Source: Tepidamorphaceae bacterium
GTDB taxonomy: Bacteria > Pseudomonadota > Alphaproteobacteria > Rhizobiales > Tepidamorphaceae
DNA: 64,000 nt
Reading direction: 5' to 3'
Assembly: GCA_028279445.1 (NCBI GenBank)
Contig: JANQNT010000023.1
Location: 124,001 to 188,000 of the forward strand
Of this stretch, positions 9,005 through 18,049 are shown piece by piece; positions within the stretch are counted from its first letter, which is position 1, and every line of letters starts with the position of its first letter. The notes under the pieces are model-generated. The model had not been told where the DNA came from. It saw only the letters and a program-made list of their open reading frames with translations, and made no database searches. The position numbers and the translations under genes were made by a program.

Positions 9005-10289
9005 TTTCCACCTCGCCGTTGCTGCGGACATGCCAGGTCTGGATGCCGTTGTTGTGATAGATCGAGTTGGTGCCGCGCACGGCGCGCAGTTCATCCTTGG
9101 TGGGCTGGATATCACCGGTCGAATCGATGGCGCGCGACTGCAGCAGCAGGTCCTCGCCCTGCCAGTCGAACTCGACATAGAAGCGCGTCAGCGACATCGG
9201 CAGCACCGGACCGTCGATGCGCGCGGTGCGCCAGTTGTTGCCGCCGTCGAGCGTCACGTCGACCCGATCAATGGTGCCGCGGCCCGACCAGGCCAGCCCG
9301 GTGATGATGTTGTGGCCCTTGACCAGCAGCGGCGCCTGGGGACTGGGGTTGGTGACCACCGACTTCACGTCCATCACCCAGGTGAAGCGGCGCGCCTTTC
9401 CATCTTCCAGCAGGTCGGTGTATTTCGACGTCTCCTCGCGGGTGTGCCAGGGCTCGTCGCCAACCTCGATGCGGCGCAGCCACTTGACCCACATGTTGCC
9501 TTCCCAGCCCGGCACCACCAGGCGGACCGGATAGCCCTGCTCGGGACGCAGCGCCTCGCCGTTCATCTTGAAGGCGACGAGACAGTCGTCGAGCCCCTTC
9601 TCGATGGGCACAGAGCGGTTCATGCCAGACGAATCGCCGCCTTCCGGCATCAGCCATTTGGCGTTCGGCTTCAGCCCGGCCTCTTCCAGGATCAGCTTGA
9701 GCGGCACGCCGGTATACATCAAGCAATGGACCATGCCGTGGGTGAACTGGCAGCCGTTGAGCTGGGCGCCGCGCCACTCCATGCCGGAATTGGCGGCGCA
9801 TTCCAGGAAGTAGATCCGGTTGACGCGCGGAAAGCGCATCAGGTCCTGCAGCGTGAAGATCATCGGCTTGTCGACCAGACCGTTGATCATCAACTGGTAG
9901 TCGGCCGGATCGACCTCGGCGATGCCGCCGTGATGGCGCTCGAAGCACAGACCGTTCGGCGTGATGATGCCTTCGAGATCGTGCAGCGGGGTGAAGTTGA
10001 CCGAGGATTCCGGCGAGGCGGTCAGCCATTCGACGTTGCGACGCACCACGTGGGCCTCGAATTCCGAGGGCGTGCCGTAGGGCCGCGCATCGACGCCCTC
10101 GCCCAGATAGCGCGACCAGTCGGCCACATTGGGCGCCATGTTGTCGGCGTTCTGGGCCATGGCGCTGCCGCCAAGCGCGCCCGTGGCCAGCGCTCCGCCC
10201 GCGGCGGCGCCGGCGGCAACGCCGCCCTTCAGGAACGCGCGCCGACTGGCCACACCACCCGATCCACCTTTCGATCCTTGCCTTGCCAT
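8988..10289 (-). CDS. soxC: SoxC, sulfane dehydrogenase molybdopterin subunit
   Basis: Molybdenum-cofactor subunit of SoxCD, of the sulfite oxidase fold. The ATG at 10289 (AAGGAG about ten bases upstream) gives 433 residues with a twin-arginine signal (ASRRAFLKGG, cleavage near SAMAQNA), as expected for a cofactor-loaded exported enzyme. The presumed Mo-ligating Cys lies in YFLECAANSG (residue 164). RLVVPGWEGNMWVKWLRRIEV and the C-terminal dimerisation domain (about 300-425) are present. It overlaps soxD and follows soxB by 76 bp. Confidence 0.95.
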   Translation of the reverse strand: MARQGSKGGSGGVASRRAFLKGGVAAGAAAGGALATGALGGSAMAQNADNMAPNVADWSRYLGEGVDARPYGTPSEFEAHVVRRNVEWLTASPESSVNFTPLHDLEGIITPNGLCFERHHGGIAEVDPADYQLMINGLVDKPMIFTLQDLMRFPRVNRIYFLECAANSGMEWRGAQLNGCQFTHGMVHCLMYTGVPLKLILEEAGLKPNAKWLMPEGGDSSGMNRSVPIEKGLDDCLVAFKMNGEALRPEQGYPVRLVVPGWEGNMWVKWLRRIEVGDEPWHTREETSKYTDLLEDGKARRFTWVMDVKSVVTNPSPQAPLLVKGHNIITGLAWSGRGTIDRVDVTLDGGNNWRTARIDGPVLPMSLTRFYVEFDWQGEDLLLQSRAIDSTGDIQPTKDELRAVRGTNSIYHNNGIQTWHVRSNGEVENVEVS

Positions 10290-10365
10290 TCCCGGCACTC
10301 CTTCGCAGATGCGTGTTCGTTCCCTTGGGCGACCCGGATCGGGAACGCCCGGCGACATGCTCCGA

Positions 10366-12066
10366 TCACATGCCAACAACCCTGACGCTGCGGTTTTCCG
10401 GCAGCGAGACGGTGTCCTGCTTGCCGATCCAGTCCATCACCACATCCCAGATCGGCGGGCCTTCGGTGCCCTCGTTGACGCTGGCCCAGCCGGCCACGGC
10501 GTAGTCCTTGTCCGCCTCGATGGGTGCGCCGGTCTTCACCAGGGTCATGTCCGAGATGCGGCTGCCGATCGATTTCAGCGGGTCGATCGTGTAGCCAAGC
10601 CCGCCGACGCGGACCATGTCGCCGCCCTGCTGGAAGTAGGGATCGGGGTTGAACAGATTGTCGGCGACATCCTCCAGCACCTCCTTGAGGAAGGCGCCGG
10701 TCATGTTGATGCGGTAGGTCGCCGGATAGGTCATGCCGGTGGCGTTGAAGACGTCCTCCACCGTGATCTCCTGACCCGGCAGCACGCTGGTGCCCCAGCG
10801 AAAGCCCGGTGACAGGGCGATGTCGGCCTCGCGCTCGTCGAGCATCGCCTGGCAGATCAGGTCGTCGAAGGTGCCGTTGAAGTTGCCGCGCCGGTAGAGC
10901 AGCGTGTCGGTGCGGCCCACCACGCGGGCCAGCTTGTCGGCATGCGGCGCGCGGATCCTGTCGACCAGAGCGGTCATCTCCGCGTCCGGCGTGATGACGT
11001 CGGAGAAGATCGGGATCAGCTTGTAGCGCCAGGACTTCACCACCCCGCCGGAGACATCGAGATCGAGGCGGGAGAGAAACTTGCCGTTGGAGCCGGTGGC
11101 GATCAGCAGCGTATTGCCGACCTGCACCGGTTCGGGCAGCGCGTCGTGGGTGTGGCCGGTCAGGATCACATCGATGCCGCTGACGCGCGAGGCAAGCTTG
11201 CGGTCGACGTCGAAACCGTTGTGCGACAGGAAGACGACCAGTTCGGCGCCGGCCGCGCGCGCCGCATCGACATTCGCCTGCACGTCCTCCTCGCGGATGC
11301 CGAAAGACCAGTCGGGCATCATCCAGCGCGGATTGGCGATCGGCGTATAGGGGAAGGCCTGGCCGACAATGGCGATCTTCACCCCGCCGCGCTCGACAAA
11401 GGCGGTGGATTCAAACTTCGCCTCGTCCCACTCCGTGTCGCGGACGTTGCCGCCCAGGAACGGGAAGCCGAGGCCCTCGATCAGTTCCTCAACGCGCTCC
11501 GCGCCGAGGGTGAACTCCCAGTGGCCGGTCATCGCGTCGGGTTTCAGCGCCTGCATGACCTCGACCATGTCGGCGCCGCGGCTCTCCAGCGCGGTGTAGC
11601 TGCCGTGCCAGGTATCGCCGCCGTCGAGGAAGAGCGTGTTGTCGGGCCGCTCCGCGCGGATCGCCTTGAGCACGGTGGCGATACGGTCGATGCCGCCGAG
11701 CTTGCCGTAGGACGCGGCAAGCGCGGCAAAGTCGACGCTGGACAGCGCGTAGGCTTCCGGCGAGCCCGGCGTCAGGTTGTACATCTTCAGGAAGTCCTCG
11801 CCGGTGATGTGCGGCGGCAGGCCGTTGACATCGCCGACGCCGAGATTGACCGAAGGCTCGCGGAAGTAGACCGGCATGAGCTGGGCGTGGATGTCGGTCA
11901 GATGCACCAGCGTGACATTGCCATGGTTCTCGAAGCCGAGCAGATCGGCCTCGGTGATCGCCTGCTGCGCCGCCACCCGGGTCAGGCCAAGCGGTCCGCC
12001 GCCACCCGTCAACGCCGCCGTGGCCACCGCCACCTGCAGGAACTCGCGTCTGGAAAAGATGCTCAC
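10366..12066 (-). CDS. soxB: SoxB, thiosulfohydrolase
   Basis: Dimanganese enzyme that hydrolyses the terminal sulfone from SoxY-bound thiosulfonate, releasing sulfate in the periplasm. 566 residues, the normal length. A twin-arginine signal (FSRREFLQVAV) is followed by metallophosphoesterase motifs of the 5'-nucleotidase fold: TDIHAQ (57-62), DGGDTWHG (148-155), GHWEF (181-185), SHNG (281-284) and GHTHD (304-308). The start is a GTG at 12066 with only a weak ribosome site; no better in-frame start keeps the signal peptide. Gaps of 182 bp before and 76 bp after separate it from soxA and soxC. Confidence 0.97.
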   Translation of the reverse strand: MSIFSRREFLQVAVATAALTGGGGPLGLTRVAAQQAITEADLLGFENHGNVTLVHLTDIHAQLMPVYFREPSVNLGVGDVNGLPPHITGEDFLKMYNLTPGSPEAYALSSVDFAALAASYGKLGGIDRIATVLKAIRAERPDNTLFLDGGDTWHGSYTALESRGADMVEVMQALKPDAMTGHWEFTLGAERVEELIEGLGFPFLGGNVRDTEWDEAKFESTAFVERGGVKIAIVGQAFPYTPIANPRWMMPDWSFGIREEDVQANVDAARAAGAELVVFLSHNGFDVDRKLASRVSGIDVILTGHTHDALPEPVQVGNTLLIATGSNGKFLSRLDLDVSGGVVKSWRYKLIPIFSDVITPDAEMTALVDRIRAPHADKLARVVGRTDTLLYRRGNFNGTFDDLICQAMLDEREADIALSPGFRWGTSVLPGQEITVEDVFNATGMTYPATYRINMTGAFLKEVLEDVADNLFNPDPYFQQGGDMVRVGGLGYTIDPLKSIGSRISDMTLVKTGAPIEADKDYAVAGWASVNEGTEGPPIWDVVMDWIGKQDTVSLPENRSVRVVGM

Positions 12067-12248
12067 TGGTCAGATACCCGTTGTTGTCTCGTCATATATT
12101 GCCTTGGCCAATCGCCCGGCCTGCCCGGAAGTGCGGATGCACCTTCCCCGTTGCGGCACGAGGCCGCCCAAGATTCCTCTTGTTTTTCGTTGTCCTTACA
12201 GCCGGCGGCGGATGCTGGCGGTCCGTCGCCGGCCAATACGCTTTGGGT

Positions 12249-13133
12249 TTACTGACGTACCGCCGGCGTCTCCACGGAAAGGCCCCCGCCGCGCGAGGCG
12301 AGATAGGCTTCAAGAGCGACGAATTCTTCCGAGCCGCGCTTGTAGGGCACCGCACGCACCTGCTTCATGCAGCCGGAGAACCGCCGGTGCAGCGAACCGA
12401 GCTTCTGCCACTTCAAACGGTAGGTGGGGAAACCGTTGGTGTGGCCCTGGCTCAAGCGGTCGGCGCGGATGTACTGGCCATAATAGCCTTCGTGGCAGTT
12501 GGCGCAGGCCATGTCGAGCTGGCCGACCCGGCTGTAGTAAAGCTCCTTGCCGCGGGCGATCCAGTCGGCCATCGGTCCGTCCGTCTGGACCGCGACCGGC
12601 AGGCCGCGCGACTGCAGGCCGAGATAGGCCGTCATGCCGAGCATGGCGTCGGATTCCCACTTCCAGGCCTCCGCTTCCATACGATCGGTGCGGCACGCGT
12701 TGATGTGCTGCTCCATGGTCATGGGCCTGCCGGCGGCGGCATTCCACTTGGGCATCTGGGCGCGTACGCCGGCCATGCTCTCGCTGGCATCGCCATGGCA
12801 GCTCGCGCAGGACTTGCCGGCTGCTCCTTCTTCGGTCTCCCAGGCCTCTTCGGCCTGCTCGACCCAAAGGAAGGCCGGATTCTGGAAGTCGTCCTGCTGC
12901 AGCACCTGTGTCTCGGGCGTACGGAATTCCCAGCCCGAGATCAGCTCCGATCCCAAAGGGTGTCCCTCAGGTGCCGCGACGCGCGTCTCGATCGTCAGAT
13001 CCTCGATGGTCAGCCGATTGACCTGCTCGGCGGAGACATAAGACCCCACCAGCAGCACGCCCATCGAACACATCGCCGCCGCCACTACAATGCCGGCCCG
13101 CGTCCCGCCCTTTCCGGTCCTGCGCGTCCTCAT
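12249..13133 (-). CDS. soxA: SoxA, diheme cytochrome c of SoxXA
   Basis: Subunit of SoxXA, which oxidatively joins thiosulfate to the SoxY cysteine. 294 residues; an N-terminal signal segment ends near SYVSA (residue 35). Two heme motifs occur, CASCH (109-113) and CANCH (210-214). Cys255 in FSGCMKQVRA is at the position of the persulfide-modified heme ligand of SoxA. The ATG follows GGGGAAGGAAAC. It sits between soxZ (82 bp upstream) and soxB. Confidence 0.95.
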   Translation of the reverse strand: MRTRRTGKGGTRAGIVVAAAMCSMGVLLVGSYVSAEQVNRLTIEDLTIETRVAAPEGHPLGSELISGWEFRTPETQVLQQDDFQNPAFLWVEQAEEAWETEEGAAGKSCASCHGDASESMAGVRAQMPKWNAAAGRPMTMEQHINACRTDRMEAEAWKWESDAMLGMTAYLGLQSRGLPVAVQTDGPMADWIARGKELYYSRVGQLDMACANCHEGYYGQYIRADRLSQGHTNGFPTYRLKWQKLGSLHRRFSGCMKQVRAVPYKRGSEEFVALEAYLASRGGGLSVETPAVRQ

Positions 13134-13214
13134 GGTGTTTCCTTCCCCTTCATCGTCAGCGTGGCCTCATTTGGCGGGCCACGCTTGATCCCCAGGCACG
13201 TCGCGATGCGGCGC

Positions 13215-13541
13215 CTACTGCACCGCGATATCGGCTGTCTTCTCGTAGACCGAGCCGTCATCGTCGACCCAGGTGAACTTGAACGTCCCCGACTCCTCGA
13301 CACGCACGCTGAACTCGAAGAACGGGTTGGCGGAAATCGCCGGCTCGATGTCGCAGGCGAACACCACCTGTCCGTTGAAGTCGCAGGTGAACTTGTTGAT
13401 GATCGAGCGCGGGATCGGATTGCCTTCCTTATCCTTGCGCTGTCCCGATTCCATCTTGTGGCTGATCAGGGTCTTGATGGTGATGAGGTCGCCCTTGGCG
13501 GCCTTCTTGGGCACCTTCACGCGGGGTTTGGACTTGGCCAT
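13215..13541 (-). CDS. soxZ: SoxZ, sulfur carrier partner subunit
   Basis: 108-residue immunoglobulin-fold protein without a signal peptide, starting MAKSKPRVKVPKKAAKGD. SoxZ is exported together with SoxY through the SoxY twin-arginine signal. The family pattern LISHKMESGQRKD, FACDIEPAISANPFFEF and a C-terminal WVDDDGSVYEKTADI is clear. It lies 53 bp after soxY. SoxYZ carries all pathway intermediates in the periplasm. Confidence 0.96.
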   Translation of the reverse strand: MAKSKPRVKVPKKAAKGDLITIKTLISHKMESGQRKDKEGNPIPRSIINKFTCDFNGQVVFACDIEPAISANPFFEFSVRVEESGTFKFTWVDDDGSVYEKTADIAVQ

Positions 13542-13594
13542 GGTTTTCGCAATTCCCTTAGCTGAACGGTTTCAACGGCGCGGCGTCTTAAGCC

Positions 13595-14044
13595 CTAGCC
13601 GCCGCAACCGCCGATGGTGACCTTCACGGTGCGGTTCTCGCGGTAGAAGCTGCCGTCGCTCATCCGCGCCACCGCAACGATGTCCTGGGTCTTGGCAAGC
13701 CGCATGCGCGTCTTGGCGGCCGCCTCGCCGCTGGCCGGCGAGAAGTGGAACGTGGCAACGCCGGGACGTGGATTTCCGGCGGCCAGCACGATCACCGCCT
13801 CGACGAAGTCGTCATCCGTCATCGGACTGTCCACAGTGATACCGATCGGCACGGTATTGCCGTTCTCGGCAATTTCGGGCGCATCGATGGAGATGCGGCC
13901 GGATTGCGCTTCCGCACCGCCGGTGAACTCGCTGATCCGCTCGTCGATCTCGCTGGCATGGGCCGGGGTGATACCGGCAACACCGGCCACCAGCGCAGCG
14001 CCGCCAAGCGCCATCGCAGTTCGGCGTGTGACGTGATGAGACAT
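13595..14044 (-). CDS. soxY: SoxY, sulfur carrier subunit
   Basis: 149 residues with a twin-arginine-type signal (VTRRTAMALGG, cleavage near PAHA). It ends in VTIGGCGG, the hallmark swinging-arm GGCGG whose Cys covalently holds the sulfur intermediates. The beta-sandwich core with TVPIGITVDSPMTDDDFVE is typical. The first SoxYZ gene follows soxX by 55 bp. Confidence 0.97.
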   Translation of the reverse strand: MSHHVTRRTAMALGGAALVAGVAGITPAHASEIDERISEFTGGAEAQSGRISIDAPEIAENGNTVPIGITVDSPMTDDDFVEAVIVLAAGNPRPGVATFHFSPASGEAAAKTRMRLAKTQDIVAVARMSDGSFYRENRTVKVTIGGCGG

Positions 14045-14099
14045 GGTTGGTCTTCCTCGTGATTAGGTCCTGTGACGGGCCCCGCGACGCAGCGGCGCG

Positions 14100-14591
14100 C
14101 TACTCCTTGAACGTCTTCAGATAGGCGATGACGTCTTCCACATCCTGCGCGGACAGGATGGTCTTGTTCTCAAACTTATCAGCCACCCGGCTGAAACCGT
14201 CTGTGCGGTAGAAGGCCGGCATGATGGTGCCTTCGAAGACTGCCTTCGGATTGGCGACGATGGCGCGCAGTTCCTCGGGCGTCCAGCGGTCTCCGGCACC
14301 GTCCAGCGGCGGGCCGATCTCGCCATGGAACGGCTGATCGGCGAAGGCGCTGATCTCGTGGCAGGCGACGCAGTTGCCGAGCCGACGATTGAGCATCACC
14401 TGCTTGCCTTTCTCCGGATCGCCCGGAACGCCGGTCAGCGAATCGGCAATGGCGCCATCGACGATCTGGTAGGCCGGCGCGGTGTCGGCGCGCGCGGCAT
14501 CCAAGACGGCAAAGCCCGCCAGGGCCGCCGCGCCAATCGCCACCGCGGTGGCGCATAACTTCAGGTGCAACTTGTGCATCGGTTTGTACAT
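14100..14591 (-). CDS. soxX: SoxX, monoheme cytochrome c of SoxXA
   Basis: 163 residues with an N-terminal signal (cleavage near AARADT, about residue 36) and one heme motif CVACH at 74-78. The sequence HGEIGPPLDGAGDRWTPEELR and the Met in GTIMPAFYR, a probable axial ligand, fit SoxX. It is the first gene of soxXYZABCDEF. There is no soxW-like thioredoxin gene between soxV and soxX, in contrast to what I recall for Paracoccus. The 284 bp upstream hold the presumed promoter and a SoxR-type operator. Confidence 0.94.
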   Translation of the reverse strand: MYKPMHKLHLKLCATAVAIGAAALAGFAVLDAARADTAPAYQIVDGAIADSLTGVPGDPEKGKQVMLNRRLGNCVACHEISAFADQPFHGEIGPPLDGAGDRWTPEELRAIVANPKAVFEGTIMPAFYRTDGFSRVADKFENKTILSAQDVEDVIAYLKTFKE

Positions 14592-14802
14592 CGGTCGTTT
14601 CTCCCCGCCCGGCGGCCGCCCTTGTGTTGGCGGTTCTTGCCGTCTTGTCCCGATCGGTACGTTTGTCCGGTCGGCTCATCTGTCCCCTCAGACCCCCTGG
14701 GGAACGGACGCTGCGGTCCCTGATGCTCTATCGCCGGCACCTTAAAAAACCGCCTAGATCAATTCCAGATTAACAAGCCAATGGCGATCGATCAATTCCA
14801 AT

Positions 14803-14818
14803 ATTCAAATTTCTGAAT
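14803..14818. promoter_or_regulatory. Candidate SoxR/SqrR-type operator for sox
   Basis: The sequence ATTC-AAATTTCT-GAAT fits ATTC-N8-GAAT, the form I recall for operators of the persulfide-sensing ArsR regulators SqrR and BigR. It lies in the AT-rich part of the soxV-soxX gap, about 210 bp upstream of soxX and 58 bp after the soxV stop. The same form recurs at 37189-37204. Regulation by the local SoxR is inferred. Confidence 0.65.
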
Positions 14819-14875
14819 GCATCTTTGGTCGAGAGCGATCGTGCATCACCGAGGCAGAGTCGGAGTGACCTTACT

Positions 14876-15628
14876 TCAGCGCGAAACCAGCAGCCCCTCG
14901 ACATCGCCGAGCGCCGGGAAGGTCTCCAGCAGCCAGAAGGCAAACACCGACATCTGACCGGTCAGGAACAGCACGCCGGTGAGCACCAGCAGCCCGCCCA
15001 TGGCCTTCTCGACCGTGCCCATATGCCGGCGGAAGCGGCTCATCCATCGGATGAAGGGGCCGGCGAAGAGTGCTGCCAGCATGAAGGGGATGCCGATGCC
15101 CGCGCCGTAAACGGCCAGCAGCACGGCGCCGCGCAGGACCGTGTCCTCGGTGGCGGCGACCACCAGGATGGTTGCCAGGATCGGCCCGACGCACGGCGTC
15201 CAGCCGAAGGCGAAGGCGATGCCGACCAGGAAGGCGCCAAGCAGGCCGGCGGGCTTGCGCTCGACATGGACGCGGGCCTCCCGGTAGAGCATCCCGATCC
15301 GGAACACCCCCAGGAAGTGCAGCCCCATGACGATGATGATGGCGCCGGCGATGTAGCCCAGAATGCGCAGGTTGGCGGTGACCCACTGGCCGATGGCCGA
15401 GGCGCTGGCGCCCAATGCAACAAACACGGAGATGAAGCCGAGCACGAAGGCAAATGCCGACAGGACCACCCGTGCGCGGGCGCGGCGGACCTCCGTCTCG
15501 CCGGTGAGCTGGTCGAGGCTGACACCCGCCAGGAAGCACAGATATGGCGGCACCAGCGGCAGCACGCAGGGCGAGGCGAAGGACAGCAGTCCGGCCAGAA
15601 AGGCATATGTCAGCGTGACATCGAACAT
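14876..15628 (-). CDS. soxV: SoxV, CcdA-family thiol reductant transporter
   Basis: Carries electrons across the inner membrane to periplasmic thiol carriers that keep SoxYZ reductively active. The ATG at 15628, with GGAG upstream, gives 250 residues with six hydrophobic segments. The CcdA/DsbD hallmarks are visible: LLSFASPCVLPLVPPYLCF in the first segment and FAFGWTPCVGPILA in the fourth, each with the redox Cys. It is transcribed towards soxX and divergently from soxS. A longer upstream frame exists but starts before the ribosome site. Confidence 0.9.
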   Translation of the reverse strand: MFDVTLTYAFLAGLLSFASPCVLPLVPPYLCFLAGVSLDQLTGETEVRRARARVVLSAFAFVLGFISVFVALGASASAIGQWVTANLRILGYIAGAIIIVMGLHFLGVFRIGMLYREARVHVERKPAGLLGAFLVGIAFAFGWTPCVGPILATILVVAATEDTVLRGAVLLAVYGAGIGIPFMLAALFAGPFIRWMSRFRRHMGTVEKAMGGLLVLTGVLFLTGQMSVFAFWLLETFPALGDVEGLLVSR

Positions 15629-15915
15629 CGCCGGTCGTTCTCCGGGGTCGACCTTGTCGACGGTGGTGTGGCCTACGTGGCGGGGGGCCGCCAGGTCAAC
15701 ATGCCTTGCCGTCACAAATCATCGCACGCAACACACGGTCACGTTGGTGTGACCGGCTGACGCGCAATCATATATACATATTCGAACTTTTCTATGCTAT
15801 GGTCGCTGCCATGCTGGAGGCGATACGCTTGAGACTCGCGTCGCGAGGGCGTATGTCAAAGCGACCTGTTTCTACATCTAATCGGTGGGAATTATTGGCA
15901 AAAAGCGGCGAAAAA
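15629..15915. promoter_or_regulatory. soxV/soxS divergent promoter region
   Basis: The 287 bp between divergent soxV and soxS become AT-rich around 15770-15800. CATATTCGAAC at about 15777 looks like one half (ATTC) of the SoxR-type operator, but the second half is CTAT rather than GAAT. I see no full-consensus operator here, so control of this promoter by SoxR is uncertain. Confidence 0.35.
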
Positions 15916-16332
15916 ATGTGGTATAAGTCGTCAGGCTGCGCAAGCGTTGTGAAATCTGCCGCGCTGGCTGCCGTCGCCGTGCTGCTGCTTGCGGTGTTGC
16001 CGGTACGCGGTTCGCACGCTGCCGAACTGATCATGCTGGAGCAATATGGCTGCCACTGGTGCGAGGTTTGGGACGAGGAGATCGCTCCGATCTACCCGAA
16101 GACGGTCGAAGGGAAGCGCGCACCGCTGCGCCGCGTGGACCTGTTCGCGCCGCTGCCCGATGACCTCAAGCACCTCAACCTGGGGCGCTATACGCCGACC
16201 TTCATCCTGGTGCACGAGGGCAAGGAGTACGGCCGCATCCGTGGATATCCGGGCGAGGACTTCTTCTGGGGGCTACTGGAACAGATGGTGGCCCGATTGC
16301 CGACCCGCAGCGCAAACCTGCCAGGCCAGTGA
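15916..16332 (+). CDS. soxS: SoxS, periplasmic thioredoxin-like protein
   Basis: Thiol-disulfide oxidoreductase thought to keep the SoxYZ cysteine active, receiving electrons from SoxV. The ATG at 15916 gives 138 residues with a Sec signal (VVKSAALAAVAVLLLAVLPV, cleavage near SHAAEL). The redox motif is YGCHWC (Cys 46 and 49). RYTPTFILVHEGKEYGRIRGY is the thioredoxin cis-Pro region. A longer open frame upstream lacks a signal at its start and is not preferred. soxR follows after 12 bp, so the two are an operon. Confidence 0.88.
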   Translation: MWYKSSGCASVVKSAALAAVAVLLLAVLPVRGSHAAELIMLEQYGCHWCEVWDEEIAPIYPKTVEGKRAPLRRVDLFAPLPDDLKHLNLGRYTPTFILVHEGKEYGRIRGYPGEDFFWGLLEQMVARLPTRSANLPGQ

Positions 16333-16344
16333 GCCCGGCCAAGC

Positions 16345-16722
16345 ATGGACCTTATCAGCGACATGACCCCGCTTGATCTGCACGCCGAGTCCGGCGCCAA
16401 GCCCTCGACCAAGGATTTCGATGCGCTGTTCGAGAACGCCGCCCGTGCGGCCGACTTCCTGCGCACGCTGAGCCATGAGAACAGGCTGATGATCCTGTGC
16501 ATCCTCAGCCAGGGCGAGCGATCGGTCAGCGAGCTCGAGAGCCTCCTGTCGCTGCGCCAGCCCACCGTATCGCAGCAGCTTGCCCGGCTGCGCTCGGAAG
16601 GCCTGGTCGCCACGCGGCGGGACGGCAAGTCGGTGTACTACCGCCTCGCCAGCACGGAGGCCGAGCGCATGATCGGCGTGATGTACGACATCTTCTGCAG
16701 CGACGAGAACGGCGGTGCGTGA
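16345..16722 (+). CDS. soxR: SoxR, ArsR-family persulfide-sensing repressor
   Basis: 125-residue winged-helix regulator: FLRTLSHENRLMILCIL, recognition helix LSLRQPTVSQQLARLRSEGL, and wing RRDGKSVYYRL. It lacks the metal-binding CVCDL of ArsR/SmtB but has two cysteines, Cys52 and Cys118, 66 residues apart. As I recall, the sensing pair of SqrR (Cys41, Cys107) has the same spacing and forms a sulfur-bridged ring when persulfides are present. It is co-transcribed with soxS. Candidate operators lie at 14803-14818 and 37189-37204. I infer derepression of sox and sulfur uptake by sulfane sulfur. Confidence 0.9.
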   Translation: MDLISDMTPLDLHAESGAKPSTKDFDALFENAARAADFLRTLSHENRLMILCILSQGERSVSELESLLSLRQPTVSQQLARLRSEGLVATRRDGKSVYYRLASTEAERMIGVMYDIFCSDENGGA

Positions 16723-16828
16723 CCAATGGTCCTATTCCCAACACGCGCGTTTTCTGGAATAACTCTTAACTGACGCGGGGACGAACCCATCCGGGGTCAA
16801 CGATTGGGACTGGAGGATCAGGTCTAGC

Positions 16829-17221
16829 ATGAAGAAAGTTGTGATTGCTGCCGCGGCCATGTTTGCCGCCACCACATTTGCGCACGCCGAAGGGTTCGCC
16901 GAGGGCGATGCCGCGAAGGGCGAGAAGGTGTTCAAGAAGTGCGCCGCCTGCCATGCGGTTGGCGATGGCGCCAAGAACAAGGTCGGGCCGCAGTTGAACG
17001 GTATCGTCGGCCGCGATATCGCCGGTGTCGAGGACTACAAGTACGGCGACGCCATCAAGGCCAAGGGCGAGGAACTCGGCGCCTGGACCGAGGAGATGCT
17101 GTTCGAGTATCTCGTGGATCCGAAGAAATTCGTCGAGGGCCGCTCGAAGATGACCTTCAAGCTGCGCAAGGACGGCGAGCGCAACGACGTCATCGCCTAT
17201 CTGAAGACGTATGGCGAGTAG
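16829..17221 (+). CDS. Cytochrome c2/c550-type electron carrier
   Basis: 130 residues with a Sec signal (cleavage near FAHAEG), one heme motif CAACH (38-42) and the axial Met in RSKMTFKL. The body (VGPQLNGIVGRDIAGVEDYKYGD) is typical of small mitochondrial-type cytochromes c of alphaproteobacteria. It lies 106 bp after soxR and has its own terminator. Its place beside sox makes it a candidate acceptor for electrons from SoxXA and SoxCD, but this is context only. Confidence 0.9.
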   Translation: MKKVVIAAAAMFAATTFAHAEGFAEGDAAKGEKVFKKCAACHAVGDGAKNKVGPQLNGIVGRDIAGVEDYKYGDAIKAKGEELGAWTEEMLFEYLVDPKKFVEGRSKMTFKLRKDGERNDVIAYLKTYGE

Positions 17222-17257
17222 CGCGTAGCGCACCGCGCCCACCTGCAAGGATCAAAC

Positions 17258-17284
17258 GGCCCGGTCGCGTACCGGGCCTTTTTT
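17258..17284 (+). terminator. Intrinsic terminator after cytochrome c
   Basis: Stem GGCCCGGT / ACCGGGCC with loop CGCGT, followed by a T6 tract. It lies 37 bp after the cytochrome c stop on the plus strand and separates it from the padR operon. Confidence 0.9.
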
Positions 17285-17493
17285 GTTCTGGCCGGTCCAT
17301 TGCGGCAGAGGTTTCGTACACGACCCTGTGAGTGTGTTGATCCGACATATTGCTGATTGTCATATGCTGAAGTGATATATATGTAGCCTCGAAGCGGCGG
17401 TGTGCCGGGGGCCGGGAAATCATCCCCCAACCGTACCGATCTCGTCGCCACGGCGTCGTCGGCCCTGGATGGCCGAACTGGGATTGTCGAACC

Positions 17494-18036
17494 ATGAATG
17501 TCAGCACCTTGTGCCTAGCGATCCTCTCCTTTGGCGAGGCGTCCGGCTATGACATCCGCAAGATGTCGACCGAGGGGTCTTTCAGCCATTTCGTCGATGC
17601 GAGTTTCGGCGCCATTTATCCGGCACTGGATCGGCTTGAACGCGATGAGCTGGTCACCCGCCGCGTCGAGACCCAGGACGGCAAGCCGGCGCGCAAGGTG
17701 TTCGCCATCACGCAAGCAGGACGCGCGGCCCTGATCGGCCAACTGATGGAGCCGATCGCCGGCGACAAGCTCAAGTCGGAGTTCCTGCTGCTGGCGCTGT
17801 GCGCGGAATATCTGCCGCGCGAGCGCATAGCTGCTGCGATCGAAGACCGCATTGCCGAGACGCAGCGCATGCGCAACGATTTCGCCGACCAGTGCGAAGC
17901 ATGCGACCACCCCTCGAGCAAATGGGTTCTCAACATGGCGGTCCTGATGAAGGACACAAAGCTCGCCTATCTGAAAGCCAACGGTGATTCCCTCGTCGCA
18001 CTCGGCCGGCAGTCGGTGAGCGAGGCCGCAGAGTAA
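17494..18036 (+). CDS. PadR-family transcriptional regulator
   Basis: 180 residues. The N-terminal winged helix has the PadR pattern: LSFGEASGYDIRKM, SFGAIYPALDRLERDELV and KVFAITQAGRAAL. A C-terminal helical domain (about 95-180) is of the Vir_act_alpha type used for dimerisation. The gene lies 13 bp upstream of an RND efflux pair on the same strand, so it probably controls that operon. The 208 bp upstream are AT-rich, with several CATAT/ATATATGT motifs resembling PadR half-sites, but I cannot define an operator. Confidence 0.85.
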   Translation: MNVSTLCLAILSFGEASGYDIRKMSTEGSFSHFVDASFGAIYPALDRLERDELVTRRVETQDGKPARKVFAITQAGRAALIGQLMEPIAGDKLKSEFLLLALCAEYLPRERIAAAIEDRIAETQRMRNDFADQCEACDHPSSKWVLNMAVLMKDTKLAYLKANGDSLVALGRQSVSEAAE

Positions 18037-18049
18037 AAGAGCACCCCCC

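Noticed and set aside
15777-15794. Third SoxR-type operator between soxV and soxS
   Set aside because: Only one half (ATTC) matches. The second half reads CTAT, so it is left as a weak note in the promoter feature.
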